In this document: positions 1 through 5,389 of the stretch, piece by piece
How the letters are laid out: the number at the start of each line of letters is the position of its first letter
Position numbering within the stretch: the first letter of the stretch is position 1
Source: Burkholderiales bacterium
GTDB taxonomy: Bacteria > Pseudomonadota > Gammaproteobacteria > Burkholderiales > Burkholderiaceae
DNA: 9,015 bases
Direction: 5' to 3'
Assembly: GCA_947372535.1 (NCBI GenBank)
Contig: CANBUA010000200.1
Coordinates: 1-9,015, forward strand
Notes under the pieces: model-generated
Seen by the model: only the letters and a program-made list of their open reading frames with translations
Database searches by the model: none
Told to the model about the DNA's origin: nothing
Program-made: the position numbers and the translations under genes

Positions 1-561
1 GTGCTTGACAGCTTCGTGGCCGTCGAGGCCTGTCCCTTGAACCTGGCGCCCACGGCCAGCACGACCGCGCAGATGGCCCTGGGTGATGTGCTCGCCGTGG
101 TGCTGCTCGATGCGCGCGGCTTCAAGGCCGAGGACTTCGCGCGCTCCCACCCCGGCGGCTCGCTGGGCCGCCGCCTGCTCACCCATGTGCGTGATGTGAT
201 GCGCTCGGGCGAAGGCGTGCCCGCCGTCACCCCACAGACCAGCTTTGGCGACCTGATGCGCGAGATGAGCGCCAAGGGCCTAGGCGCGGCCGCCATCATC
301 GACGAGCAGCGCCGCGTGCTGGGCATCTTCACCGACGGTGATTTACGCCGCAAGATCGAAGCCGGTGTGGACCTGCGCAGCACCACGGCCTTTGACGTCA
401 TGACGCCCGGCCCACGCACCATCGGCGACGACTTGCTGGCCGCCGAGGCCGTGGTGCTCATGGAAGCCCACCGCATCACCACTGTGCTGGTGGTCGATGC
501 CGAGGGCGCGCTTGTTGGCGCCCTCAACACCAACGACCTGATGCGCGCCAAGGTGATCTGA
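1..561 (+). CDS. kdsD: Arabinose-5-phosphate isomerase KdsD, 3' part (5'-truncated by window edge)
   Basis: The enzyme interconverts D-ribulose 5-phosphate and D-arabinose 5-phosphate, the first step of Kdo synthesis for lipopolysaccharide, in the cytoplasm. The visible 186 residues hold the end of the SIS sugar-isomerase domain (CPLNLAPTASTTAQMALGD near residues 11-29 and DFARSHPGGSLGRRLL near 46-61). Two CBS domains follow, about 63-120 (VRDVM to FTDGDLRRKIE) and 130-184 (DVMTPGPRTI to ALNTNDLMRAKV). This is the family's standard SIS-CBS-CBS order. Full-length KdsD is about 325-330 aa, so roughly 140 N-terminal residues lie outside the window. The GTG at base 1 is an internal Val codon, not a start. 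The gene ends 3 nt before kdsC, and the AAGGTGA in its last codons (550-556) probably serves as the kdsC ribosome binding site. KpsF/GutQ paralogues share this layout, but the kdsC-lptC context favours KdsD. Confidence 0.93.
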   Translation: MLDSFVAVEACPLNLAPTASTTAQMALGDVLAVVLLDARGFKAEDFARSHPGGSLGRRLLTHVRDVMRSGEGVPAVTPQTSFGDLMREMSAKGLGAAAIIDEQRRVLGIFTDGDLRRKIEAGVDLRSTTAFDVMTPGPRTIGDDLLAAEAVVLMEAHRITTVLVVDAEGALVGALNTNDLMRAKVI

Positions 562-564
562 ACC

Positions 565-1164
565 ATGCGAACCCTGACCCCCTCCCTCGCTTTTGACGAA
601 GCCGCTCTGGCCAAGGCCCGTGGCATCCGCGCCTGCATTTTCGACGTCGATGGCGTGCTGACCGATGGCAGCCTGTTCATCAGCGAAGCGGGTGAAACGC
701 TCAAAGCCTTCAACGCGCTCGATGGCCACGGTCTGCGCTTGCTGGCCCAAGGGGGCATCACGCCCATCGTCATCACCGGGCGCGATTCGCCTGCCGTGCG
801 CCGCCGCCTGGCCGATCTTGGCTTGCGCCACGCGGCTTTTGGCGCGCACGACAAGTTCGCGGCGGCGACGCCCTTGTTGCTGGAGCTGGGCCTGGACTGG
901 TCCGAGGTGGCGGCCATGGGCGATGACTGGCCAGACCTGCCGCTGATGCTGCGCGCCGGCTGGGCCTGCGCGCCGGTCAATGCGCATGCTGAGGTGCGCG
1001 CCGTGGCCCACCATGTCACGACAGCCCGTGGCGGGCAGGGTGCGGCGCGGGAGTGCTGTGATCTGCTGCTCCAGGCCAATGGCCGTTACGAGGCCTTGCT
1101 GCATGGTCACCTGGTCACCCTGGACACCAATGTCAGCATCCCACCCGAAGGCGGCCGGTCATGA
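565..1164 (+). CDS. kdsC: 3-deoxy-D-manno-octulosonate 8-phosphate phosphatase KdsC
   Basis: A HAD-superfamily phosphatase that converts Kdo-8-phosphate to Kdo in the cytoplasm, two steps after KdsD. HAD motif I is FDVDGVLTDG, with catalytic Asp27 and Asp29. Motif II is Thr71 in VITGR, motif III is Lys97 in the HDK segment, and motif IV is GDDWPD with Asp120, Asp121 and Asp124. The KdsC-type segment LKAFNALDGHGLRLL (about 46-60) replaces a cap domain, as in the C0 HAD class that forms tetramers. At 199 aa it is slightly longer than the usual 170-190, because of short extensions at both ends. The start at 565 lies 3 nt after the kdsD stop, with AAGGTGA upstream. Its stop overlaps the lptC start by 4 nt (ATGA), which points to coupled translation in the operon. 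Confidence 0.93.
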   Translation: MRTLTPSLAFDEAALAKARGIRACIFDVDGVLTDGSLFISEAGETLKAFNALDGHGLRLLAQGGITPIVITGRDSPAVRRRLADLGLRHAAFGAHDKFAAATPLLLELGLDWSEVAAMGDDWPDLPLMLRAGWACAPVNAHAEVRAVAHHVTTARGGQGAARECCDLLLQANGRYEALLHGHLVTLDTNVSIPPEGGRS

Positions 1165-1784
1165 GCATGCCGCGCTTTGTCGTGCTTGTGGTGGCCAAGG
1201 TGCAGCCGCTGCTGCCTGTCGTGGGTGTGGCGCTGCTGGCGGGCTACACCTGGTGGCTGGTGCAGTCGGTGCCCGGGGGGGCCGTGGCCGGTGGTGCCAA
1301 GGTGCCCGACAGCGTGCCCGACTATGTGATGGACCAAGCCACCATCGAGCGCTTCGATGCTTCGGGCCACACCATGTCCGTGCTGCAAGGGCAGAACATC
1401 AGCCACTATGTCTACAACGACCGTGTGGTCGTGAAGAACCTGCACTTGTCGGCGGTGGATGCCAAGGGTCAGCATCTTCAGGCCACCGCATCTGAGGGCC
1501 ACTACATGGGCCAAAACTCGGTGGTGGACCTGGCAGGGCACGCCCAGGTCACCGTCACGCCTGGCCCGAAAGACGAAGCTCGCGGCCCGGTGGTGTTCGA
1601 TGGGGATGCCTTGAGCGTCAACATCCAGACGCGGCAGTTGCGATCGGACAAACCGGCGCGCTTGACCAGCCGCCAAGGCGTGATCAACGGCAGCAGCCTG
1701 ATGCATGACGCCCAGACCGGCATCTCGCAGGTGGGTGGCCGTGTCACGGGCCGCTTGCAAGCCCAGGTCGTGGCCCAGCCATGA
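1161..1784 (+). CDS. lptC: LPS export protein LptC (inner-membrane anchored, periplasmic)
   Basis: LptC links the LptBFG transporter in the inner membrane to the LptA bridge that carries LPS across the periplasm. The sequence shows a bitopic layout: one hydrophobic segment near residues 14-34 (LLPVVGVALLAGYTWWLVQS), then a soluble domain of about 170 residues. That domain has the alternating pattern of the LptC beta-jellyroll (DYVMDQATIERFDASG, then SEGHYMGQNSVVDLAGHAQVTV). The length of 207 aa is normal for the family. LptC sequences diverge strongly, so the call rests on topology, on these recognisable stretches and on its place directly after kdsC. It overlaps kdsC and the following SDR by 4 nt each. 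What is unusual is that the next gene is not lptA. Confidence 0.87.
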   Translation: MSMPRFVVLVVAKVQPLLPVVGVALLAGYTWWLVQSVPGGAVAGGAKVPDSVPDYVMDQATIERFDASGHTMSVLQGQNISHYVYNDRVVVKNLHLSAVDAKGQHLQATASEGHYMGQNSVVDLAGHAQVTVTPGPKDEARGPVVFDGDALSVNIQTRQLRSDKPARLTSRQGVINGSSLMHDAQTGISQVGGRVTGRLQAQVVAQP

Positions 1785-2572
1785 GCGTGGCAGCGCCGCT
1801 GGTCTTCATCACCGGGGCCTCCAGTGGCATCGGCCAGGCCTTGGCGGCGGAGTACGTGGCACGGGGCTGGCGCGTGGCCCTGGTGGCTCGCCGCACCGAG
1901 GTTCTGCAGGATTGGGTGCGCGCCAAAGGCTGGTCGAGCCAGCAGGCCTGGATCCACCGTGCAGATGTGCGCATCGATGCCGAAATCCAGTCCGCCGCTC
2001 AGGCTTGTCTGAGCGAGCTGGGCTTGCCCCATGTGGTGATCGCCAACGCGGGCATCAGTGTGGGGGTCGATCTGCGCGAGGCCGAGGACCTGCCCGTGCT
2101 GCGCGAACTCTATGAGACCAATGTGCTGGGCATGGCGGCGACCTTCCAGCCCTTCATCGCGCCCATGGTGGCGCTGGGCCGAGGCACGCTGGTGGGCGTG
2201 GCGAGTGTGGCCGCTGCACGCGGCATGCCCGGGCACGCCGGTTATTGCGGCACCAAGACGGCGGTGGTGCACATGTGCGAGACCCTGCGCGGCGAACTGC
2301 GGCGCTCAGGCGTCAAGGTGGTGACCCTGGCGCCCGGTTATGTCGCTACGCCACTGACCTCGGGCAATGACTATCCAATGCCGTTCTTGATGACGCCCGA
2401 GGCTTTTGCGGGTCAGGCCGCCGATGCCATCGGCCGGGGCGTGCGCTTTCAGGTCATCCCCAGGCCGATGGGCCTGGTCTTCGCCATCCTGCGGGCCCTG
2501 CCCAGGTCATGGTTCGATGCCCTGGTGGGCATGCAGAAACACCGCAAGAAGCGACGCGTCACTCAGTCGTGA
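1781..2572 (+). CDS. Classical short-chain dehydrogenase/reductase (SDR), substrate unknown
   Basis: An NAD(P)-dependent oxidoreductase of 263 aa, probably cytoplasmic. The cofactor motif TGASSGIG is at residues 11-18, with NAG at 89-91. The catalytic set of a classical SDR is complete: Asn114, Ser142, Tyr155 and Lys159 (YCGTK). The two arginines after the second strand (ARR, 36-38) are typical of NADPH rather than NADH preference. The C-terminal part has a hydrophobic stretch (PMGLVFAILRALP) and a basic end (KHRKKRR), which could support peripheral membrane contact; that is inference. Its ATG overlaps the lptC stop by 4 nt, so it is probably translated with the Kdo/LPS genes. It is also the last gene of the run. 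Its 3' end overlaps the convergent gene at 2563-3000 by 10 nt. The substrate cannot be told from sequence; a role in envelope lipid or sugar metabolism is only suggested by context. Confidence 0.95.
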   Translation: MSVAAPLVFITGASSGIGQALAAEYVARGWRVALVARRTEVLQDWVRAKGWSSQQAWIHRADVRIDAEIQSAAQACLSELGLPHVVIANAGISVGVDLREAEDLPVLRELYETNVLGMAATFQPFIAPMVALGRGTLVGVASVAAARGMPGHAGYCGTKTAVVHMCETLRGELRRSGVKVVTLAPGYVATPLTSGNDYPMPFLMTPEAFAGQAADAIGRGVRFQVIPRPMGLVFAILRALPRSWFDALVGMQKHRKKRRVTQS

Positions 2573-3000
2573 CGGCCATGCCCGCGCCCATGACCACGAC
2601 CGTGGTCATGGTGATCGTGGCGCTCTTCCCAACGACGGCGCTCTTCCCAGCGGCGATGCTCGAATCGGGGATCGCGTTCGCGCACGACCACGGGCGGCGC
2701 ATCCACGAAATACACGGGCTGGCCGCACGCGCGGTAGCGGCCACAGAAGAAGGACCAGCGTCGGTAGTGGTCGGGCGGGACCCGCATGTAGATAGGGCGT
2801 TGGTACACGGCCACGGGTGATTGCTGCACGATGATGGGCTGCTGATAAATCACATGCGGTGGCGGCTGTTGACCGATGTCGACGCGGCCATAAAAACCAG
2901 GCTGGTTGATGGCGACATTGACGCCGACTTGTGTGCCTGCCTGAGCCAGGGCGCTGGCGCCCAGCAGCGCGGCAAGGGCCAAAGTGCGTTGTAGTTTCAT
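2563..3000 (-). CDS. Small secreted protein with His/Arg-rich C-terminus, function unknown
   Basis: A 145-aa protein. A clear Sec signal peptide (MKLQRTLALAALLGASALAQA, cut expected after Ala21) sends it to the periplasm or beyond. The mature part begins GTQVGVNVAINQPGFYGRVDIG. It continues as a Pro/Gln/Val/Tyr-rich segment (about 45-76: QQPPPHVIYQQPIIVQQSPV, then VYQRPIYMRVPP), then HYRRWSFFCGRYRACGQPVYFV with two cysteines (86 and 92) that could pair. The last 30 residues are strongly charged: RRWEERRRWEERHD followed by His-Gly-Arg/Asp repeats. I recall similar small proteins in Comamonadaceae-like genomes as hypotheticals, and no function is known to me. The His-rich tail could bind metal; this is inference. 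The start is supported by AGGAG at 3007-3011 with a 6-nt gap. A possible -10 (TATGCT on the - strand, 3043-3038) has no good -35 but lies below the palindrome at 3064-3085. The 3' end overlaps the SDR stop by 10 nt. Confidence 0.82.
   Translation of the reverse strand: MKLQRTLALAALLGASALAQAGTQVGVNVAINQPGFYGRVDIGQQPPPHVIYQQPIIVQQSPVAVYQRPIYMRVPPDHYRRWSFFCGRYRACGQPVYFVDAPPVVVRERDPRFEHRRWEERRRWEERHDHHDHGRGHGRGHGRHD
2589..2610. repeat. Perfect 10-bp inverted repeat just past the SDR stop
   Basis: The arms CATGACCACG (2589-2598) and CGTGGTCATG (2601-2610) are perfect complements separated by AC. The repeat starts 17 nt after the SDR stop and could fold in the operon's 3' end. No T-run follows on the + strand, so it is not a standard intrinsic terminator. 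It also encodes His/Asp/Gly/Arg residues of the opposite-strand gene, and the repeat may simply follow from its CAT/CAC/GAC codons. Confidence 0.45.
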
Positions 3001-3063
3001 GATGTACTCCTAAGGGCCCAAAAGAGGACCTCATGAAAGCATAACGCGCTGACTGGCCATGAC

Positions 3064-3085
3064 GCCGACGGGGGTAGCCCTCGGC
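3064..3085 (-). promoter_or_regulatory. Imperfect palindrome with AGGGCTACCCCC core, candidate operator
   Basis: The arms GCCGA (3064-3068) and TCGGC (3081-3085) flank a core reading AGGGCTACCCCC on the - strand (3081-3070). It is 64 nt upstream of the secreted-protein start and centred about 30 bp above the possible -10 hexamer at 3043-3038. That places it where an activator would sit at a promoter lacking a -35. The identical 12-mer occurs again at 3884-3895. The binding protein is unknown. Confidence 0.35.
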
Positions 3086-3145
3086 TTGCGGGTCTCGTGT
3101 AACGGACCGTGTCGAAAGGGCGGAGATCACGACACCTGACAATGC

Positions 3146-3171
3146 AAAACGGTGCCACTGGGGCACCGTTT
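3146..3171 (-). terminator. Intrinsic terminator of the RRM gene
   Basis: A perfect 10-bp stem: AAACGGTGCC (3147-3156) and GGCACCGTTT (3162-3171) with loop ACTGG. On the - strand the stem ends in GTTTT (3150-3146), giving a short T tract. It lies 40 nt past the RRM stop. A weaker 6-bp hairpin, GGCTGA/TCAGCC (3186-3203), sits between stop and terminator. The T tract is short, so efficiency may be moderate. The flanking Ts on the other strand could allow some function in both directions. Confidence 0.7.
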
Positions 3172-3210
3172 CATTTGTCATGCGGGGCTGAACAATGTCA
3201 GCCAGGCAGA

Positions 3211-3675
3211 TCAGTAACCGCCGCGGCCGCCACCACCACCGTAGCCACCGCCGCCGCCTTCGCGACGGCCACCACCGCCGCCACCGCCGAAGCCGCCACC
3301 GCCGCCACCACCTTCACGACGACCACCGCCGCCGCCGCCACCACCACCGAAGCCGCCACCACCGCCGCCGCCGCCTTCACGGCCGCCGCCGCCGTAGGGG
3401 CTGCGGAAACCGGAGGGACGCTCTTCACGGGGACGAGCCACGTTGACGACGATGGAGCGGCCACCGACGGGTTGGCCATTGAGGCCATTGATCGCTGCTT
3501 GAGCTTCTGCGTCCGAGCCCATTTCGACGAAGCCGAAGCCCTTCGAACGGCCGGTGTCACGGTCCATCATGACCTTGGCAGATTGAACGGCGCCGTAGGT
3601 CCCAAAGGCCTCTTGCAGATCTTGATCGCGGACGCTGTAGGCAAGGTTGCCCACGTAAAGCTTGTTGTTGCTCAT
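3211..3675 (-). CDS. Glycine-rich RNA-binding protein with one RRM domain
   Basis: A 154-aa single-RRM RNA chaperone-type protein that would bind single-stranded RNA in the cytoplasm. The RRM spans about residues 5-82. RNP2 is LYVGNL (6-11) and RNP1 is KGFGFVEM (45-52), with the aromatic positions Tyr7, Phe47 and Phe49 intact. From about residue 97 to the end the protein is almost only glycine, with Phe, Tyr, Arg and Glu interruptions (REGGGG, GGGFGGG, RREGGGG, and a GRGGY end). This layout matches the glycine-rich RRM proteins common in Betaproteobacteria and Cyanobacteria, some of which are cold-induced. The tail is long for a bacterial member. AGGAG at 3689-3685 sits 9 nt before the ATG. 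The gene stands alone: a terminator follows it, and an AT-richer leader precedes it. The + strand Ala/Thr ORF through the tail is an artefact of the glycine codons. Confidence 0.93.
   Translation of the reverse strand: MSNNKLYVGNLAYSVRDQDLQEAFGTYGAVQSAKVMMDRDTGRSKGFGFVEMGSDAEAQAAINGLNGQPVGGRSIVVNVARPREERPSGFRSPYGGGGREGGGGGGGGFGGGGGGGGGRREGGGGGGGFGGGGGGGRREGGGGGYGGGGGRGGY
3216..3395. repeat. Degenerate GGC/GGT codon repeat encoding the Gly-rich tail
   Basis: The + strand is a run of CCG/CCA/CCR triplets broken by TTCACG/TTCGCG and GAAGCC units. These match Arg-Glu and Gly-Phe on the coding (-) strand. At least three approximate copies of an (R)REGGGGG-rich unit with internal GFG are visible. 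Such triplet runs are prone to slippage, so tail length probably varies between strains. Assembly errors are also likely here. Confidence 0.75.
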
Positions 3676-3907
3676 GGAAAGGAGCTCCTATCTATCTAAA
3701 TAACCATGTGGAGCTTTTAACCATCGGGACCCATTCCGTCGAAGGCGCCGCTACCAGACACAGGCCGCCATTATGAGTGCAATATTTGAAATAGGCTATA
3801 TGTAAAAAGTGCAAAAAAGAGCCAATTCGTTTGCAAATGTCAAGCACTCGCCCGGGCGTTGTGCAACCCCGTCACTTTCGACTAGGGCTACCCCCTAAGA
3901 TTTGGGC
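3676..3907. other. AT-richer intergenic region between divergent RRM and membrane-protein genes
   Basis: It holds no ORF worth calling and is clearly less GC-rich than its flanks, notably at 3777-3840. It must carry both divergent promoters. On the - strand a perfect -35 hexamer TTGACA (3843-3838) exists, but the -10 at 17 nt would be TCTTTT. CATAAT (3775-3770) is a better -10 without a good -35. I therefore call no firm promoter. Near the RRM start, the - strand sequence AGCTCC (3715-3710) is complementary to GGAGCT (3688-3683), which overlaps the ribosome binding site. TAACCAT occurs twice (3701-3707 and 3718-3724). Confidence 0.6.
3882..3899 (+). promoter_or_regulatory. Palindrome TAGGG-N5-CCCTA just upstream of the membrane-protein gene
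   Basis: TAGGG (3883-3887) and CCCTA (3893-3897) form a 5-5-5 inverted repeat centred at 3890, 18 bp before the ATG at 3908. It contains the 12-mer AGGGCTACCCCC (3884-3895), also present reversed at 3070-3081. So close to the start codon, it would suit a repressor site or a site overlapping the transcription start. The TACCCC half resembles heptamers used by NarL/FixJ-type regulators; that is only a resemblance. Confidence 0.4.
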
Positions 3908-4858
3908 ATGACGGGCCATGACATCAACAATCAAGAGACCCGGACATTTGGTCCGGACTGGTGGAGTGCTTTGGGCCGGGTGCTGGGCAGCATCGACGCG
4001 GTGCGCGACGGCCAGGCCTGGTACCTGTTACTCGCGACATTTTCCGCCGTGGGGCTGGGCGCCGCCGTGGCTCAAGGTTCCGTGAACCGGGGCGAGACCG
4101 CCTGGGCCATCGGGCAGGGGGCAGCCGCGCTGTTCGCGGCCTTTTACGGCAGCAACGCCGTGGGCATCCTGATGATGAACCGTGCACTGGGCCGCCCACC
4201 TAAGGACGCGTTTGACGCCATCCAGGATTCATTGGGTGTTGGCCATCGGGTCTTCATCACCCTGGCGTTGGTGATGGCCTGTTTTTCCGTGGTGATTGGC
4301 CTGCTGCTGGGGTTGTTCTGGCTGTGCAGCCTGCCGGTGGTGGGGCCGTGGCTGTATGCCGTGGTCGTGCCCTTGACAGTGGTGGTGCTGGGTTGGCTGA
4401 TGTTGACGGGCATCGCGGTGGTCGGGCCCATGACTGGGCCGATGGTCTGGGCGGGCGCCTCCTCCTGGCAATGTTTCCGGCTGCTGTGGCTGTTCATGCG
4501 CCAGCACCTCTTGCCGATCGCAGTGCTCATGGGCGGGCTCACGTTGGTGACGGCCGTGCTCGGCTTGGGCGTGACCGTGGTGGTGCTGGCCGCTGGTCGC
4601 CTGATGGCCGAGGCCTCGGTGACGCTGGTGGGCGTGGACGTGCCACCCGAATTGCTCATGGCCGGGCTGTTCGGCCATGGTCTGCACAGCGTCAACCTGG
4701 CGGTGGTGCCCAAATCGGCGCTGCCTCACACCATGGCGGCCTTGGTCGGTGGTGGTGTGGTGTTCTCCCTGGCGCTGGTCATGCCCAGCCTGGTCTACCT
4801 GCGCGGGGTTTGTGAGATCTATCTCTCGCTGGTTGAGGCCAGGCCCAGTTCGACATGA
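3908..4858 (+). CDS. Unrecognised polytopic inner-membrane protein
   Basis: A 316-aa hydrophobic protein that I cannot assign to a family. About six membrane segments are visible, near residues 38-56 (WYLLLATFSAVGLGAAVAQG), 65-90, 114-138 (VFITLALVMACFSVVIGLLL), 146-172, 200-230 (LPIAVLMGGLTLVTAVLGLG) and 275-298. The N-terminus (MTGHDINNQETRTFGPDWWS) is soluble and polar. A Gly/Pro-rich motif, VGPMTGPMVWAGASSW, after the fourth segment could be a re-entrant loop. There is no ATP-binding, transporter-signature or metal motif that I recognise. I chose ATG 3908 over TTG 3902, two codons upstream. The ribosome binding site is poor (TAAGA). The 3' end overlaps the YchJ-family gene by 4 nt (ATGA), so the two are probably co-translated. 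The palindrome at 3882-3899 probably regulates it. Confidence 0.85.
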   Translation: MTGHDINNQETRTFGPDWWSALGRVLGSIDAVRDGQAWYLLLATFSAVGLGAAVAQGSVNRGETAWAIGQGAAALFAAFYGSNAVGILMMNRALGRPPKDAFDAIQDSLGVGHRVFITLALVMACFSVVIGLLLGLFWLCSLPVVGPWLYAVVVPLTVVVLGWLMLTGIAVVGPMTGPMVWAGASSWQCFRLLWLFMRQHLLPIAVLMGGLTLVTAVLGLGVTVVVLAAGRLMAEASVTLVGVDVPPELLMAGLFGHGLHSVNLAVVPKSALPHTMAALVGGGVVFSLALVMPSLVYLRGVCEIYLSLVEARPSST

Positions 4859-5271
4859 GCAAGGCCGCCTCACCTGATGCCGACGACTGCCCGTGCGGGC
4901 GCCCGATGGTCTACGGCCAGTGCTGCGGACGCTACCACGCCGGGCCTTTGCACCTGCAAGCACCCGACCCCGAATCGCTGATGCGCTCACGCTATTCGGC
5001 ATTCGTCAACGATGTGAGTGCTTACTTGATGTTGACTTGGCACCCGGATACCCGCCCAGCCCACATTGAACCGCCCGAACCTGGCCTCAAATGGCTGGGG
5101 TTGACCATCAAGTCAGCGGGCTTGAGTGGGCCGGATGCTGGCCAGGTGTCCTTCGTGGCGCGTTACAAGATCGGCGGGCGCGCGCAGCGGCTGGAGGAAA
5201 CCAGCCGCTTCGTCCGCGAAAACGAGCAGTGGTTTTACCTCGATGCCTTGCCGCAGGTGCCCGAGGCGTGA
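4855..5271 (+). CDS. YchJ/UPF0225-family protein with N-terminal SEC-C-like cysteine motif
   Basis: A 138-aa protein of the YchJ (UPF0225) family; its role is not established. The N-terminal CPCG...YGQCCGRYH (Cys12, Cys14, Cys23, Cys24) is the SEC-C-like zinc-binding pattern, here ending CCGRYH. It is followed by the family hallmark ESLMRSRYSAFV and by YLMLTWHPDTRP. The NTF2-like core continues through WLGLTIKSAG, VSFVARYKIGG and ETSRFVRENEQWFYLDA. E. coli YchJ has a second CPCGSGKKFKKCC-type motif at its C-terminus. This one stops at LPQVPEA without it, as in the shorter family members. Translation is coupled to the membrane-protein gene by a 4-nt overlap. Whether the two act together is unknown. 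Confidence 0.93.
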   Translation: MSKAASPDADDCPCGRPMVYGQCCGRYHAGPLHLQAPDPESLMRSRYSAFVNDVSAYLMLTWHPDTRPAHIEPPEPGLKWLGLTIKSAGLSGPDAGQVSFVARYKIGGRAQRLEETSRFVRENEQWFYLDALPQVPEA

Positions 5272-5289
5272 TTTCCTCGTCAAGCTGGG

Positions 5290-5330
5290 CCCTGAGTCAG
5301 GGGGAAATGCCCTGTTCAAAGGGCTTCCCC
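5290..5330 (+). other. Nested inverted repeats in the ychJ-hydroxylase gap
   Basis: A long hairpin can form: GGGGAA (5301-5306) with TTCCCC (5325-5330), an AT bulge, then GCCCT (5309-5313) with AGGGC (5320-5324) around a 6-nt loop. A second palindrome, CCCTGA-G-TCAGGG (5290-5302), shares bases with it, so the two compete. It starts 19 nt after the YchJ stop. No T tract follows (GAGAGACAAAA), so this is an attenuated or Rho-assisted 3' end, or an RNA-stability element, rather than a clear intrinsic terminator. Confidence 0.45.
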
Positions 5331-5389
5331 GAGAGACAAAATGACGGGGGGTCCGTATGGTGCGTGCTTGATCGGAAGGTTGTGGGGCC

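Noticed and set aside
1502..2272. 256-codon - strand frame
   Set aside because: It is antisense across the lptC-SDR junction, both of which are well supported by motifs.
2509..2820. 103-codon + strand frame past the SDR stop
   Set aside because: It overlaps the SDR in another frame and is antisense to the secreted protein, which has a signal peptide and a good ribosome binding site.
3109..3699. 196-codon + strand frame rich in Ala/Thr
   Set aside because: It is the mirror of the Gly-rich RRM gene and crosses its terminator; the Ala/Thr run is just complemented glycine codons.
3815..3843. Perfect TTGACA (-35) on the - strand upstream of the RRM gene
   Set aside because: At 16-18 nt spacing the -10 would be CTCTTT, TCTTTT or CTTTTT, all poor, so I do not call a promoter from it.
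3849..3858. CGCCCGGGCG perfect palindrome
   Set aside because: A short self-complementary GC string is common at this base composition, with no second copy or placement that suggests a role.
4229..5002. 257-codon - strand frame, His/Gln/Arg-rich
   Set aside because: It is antisense to the membrane-protein gene and crosses the boundary with the YchJ-family gene; composition is that of a shadow.
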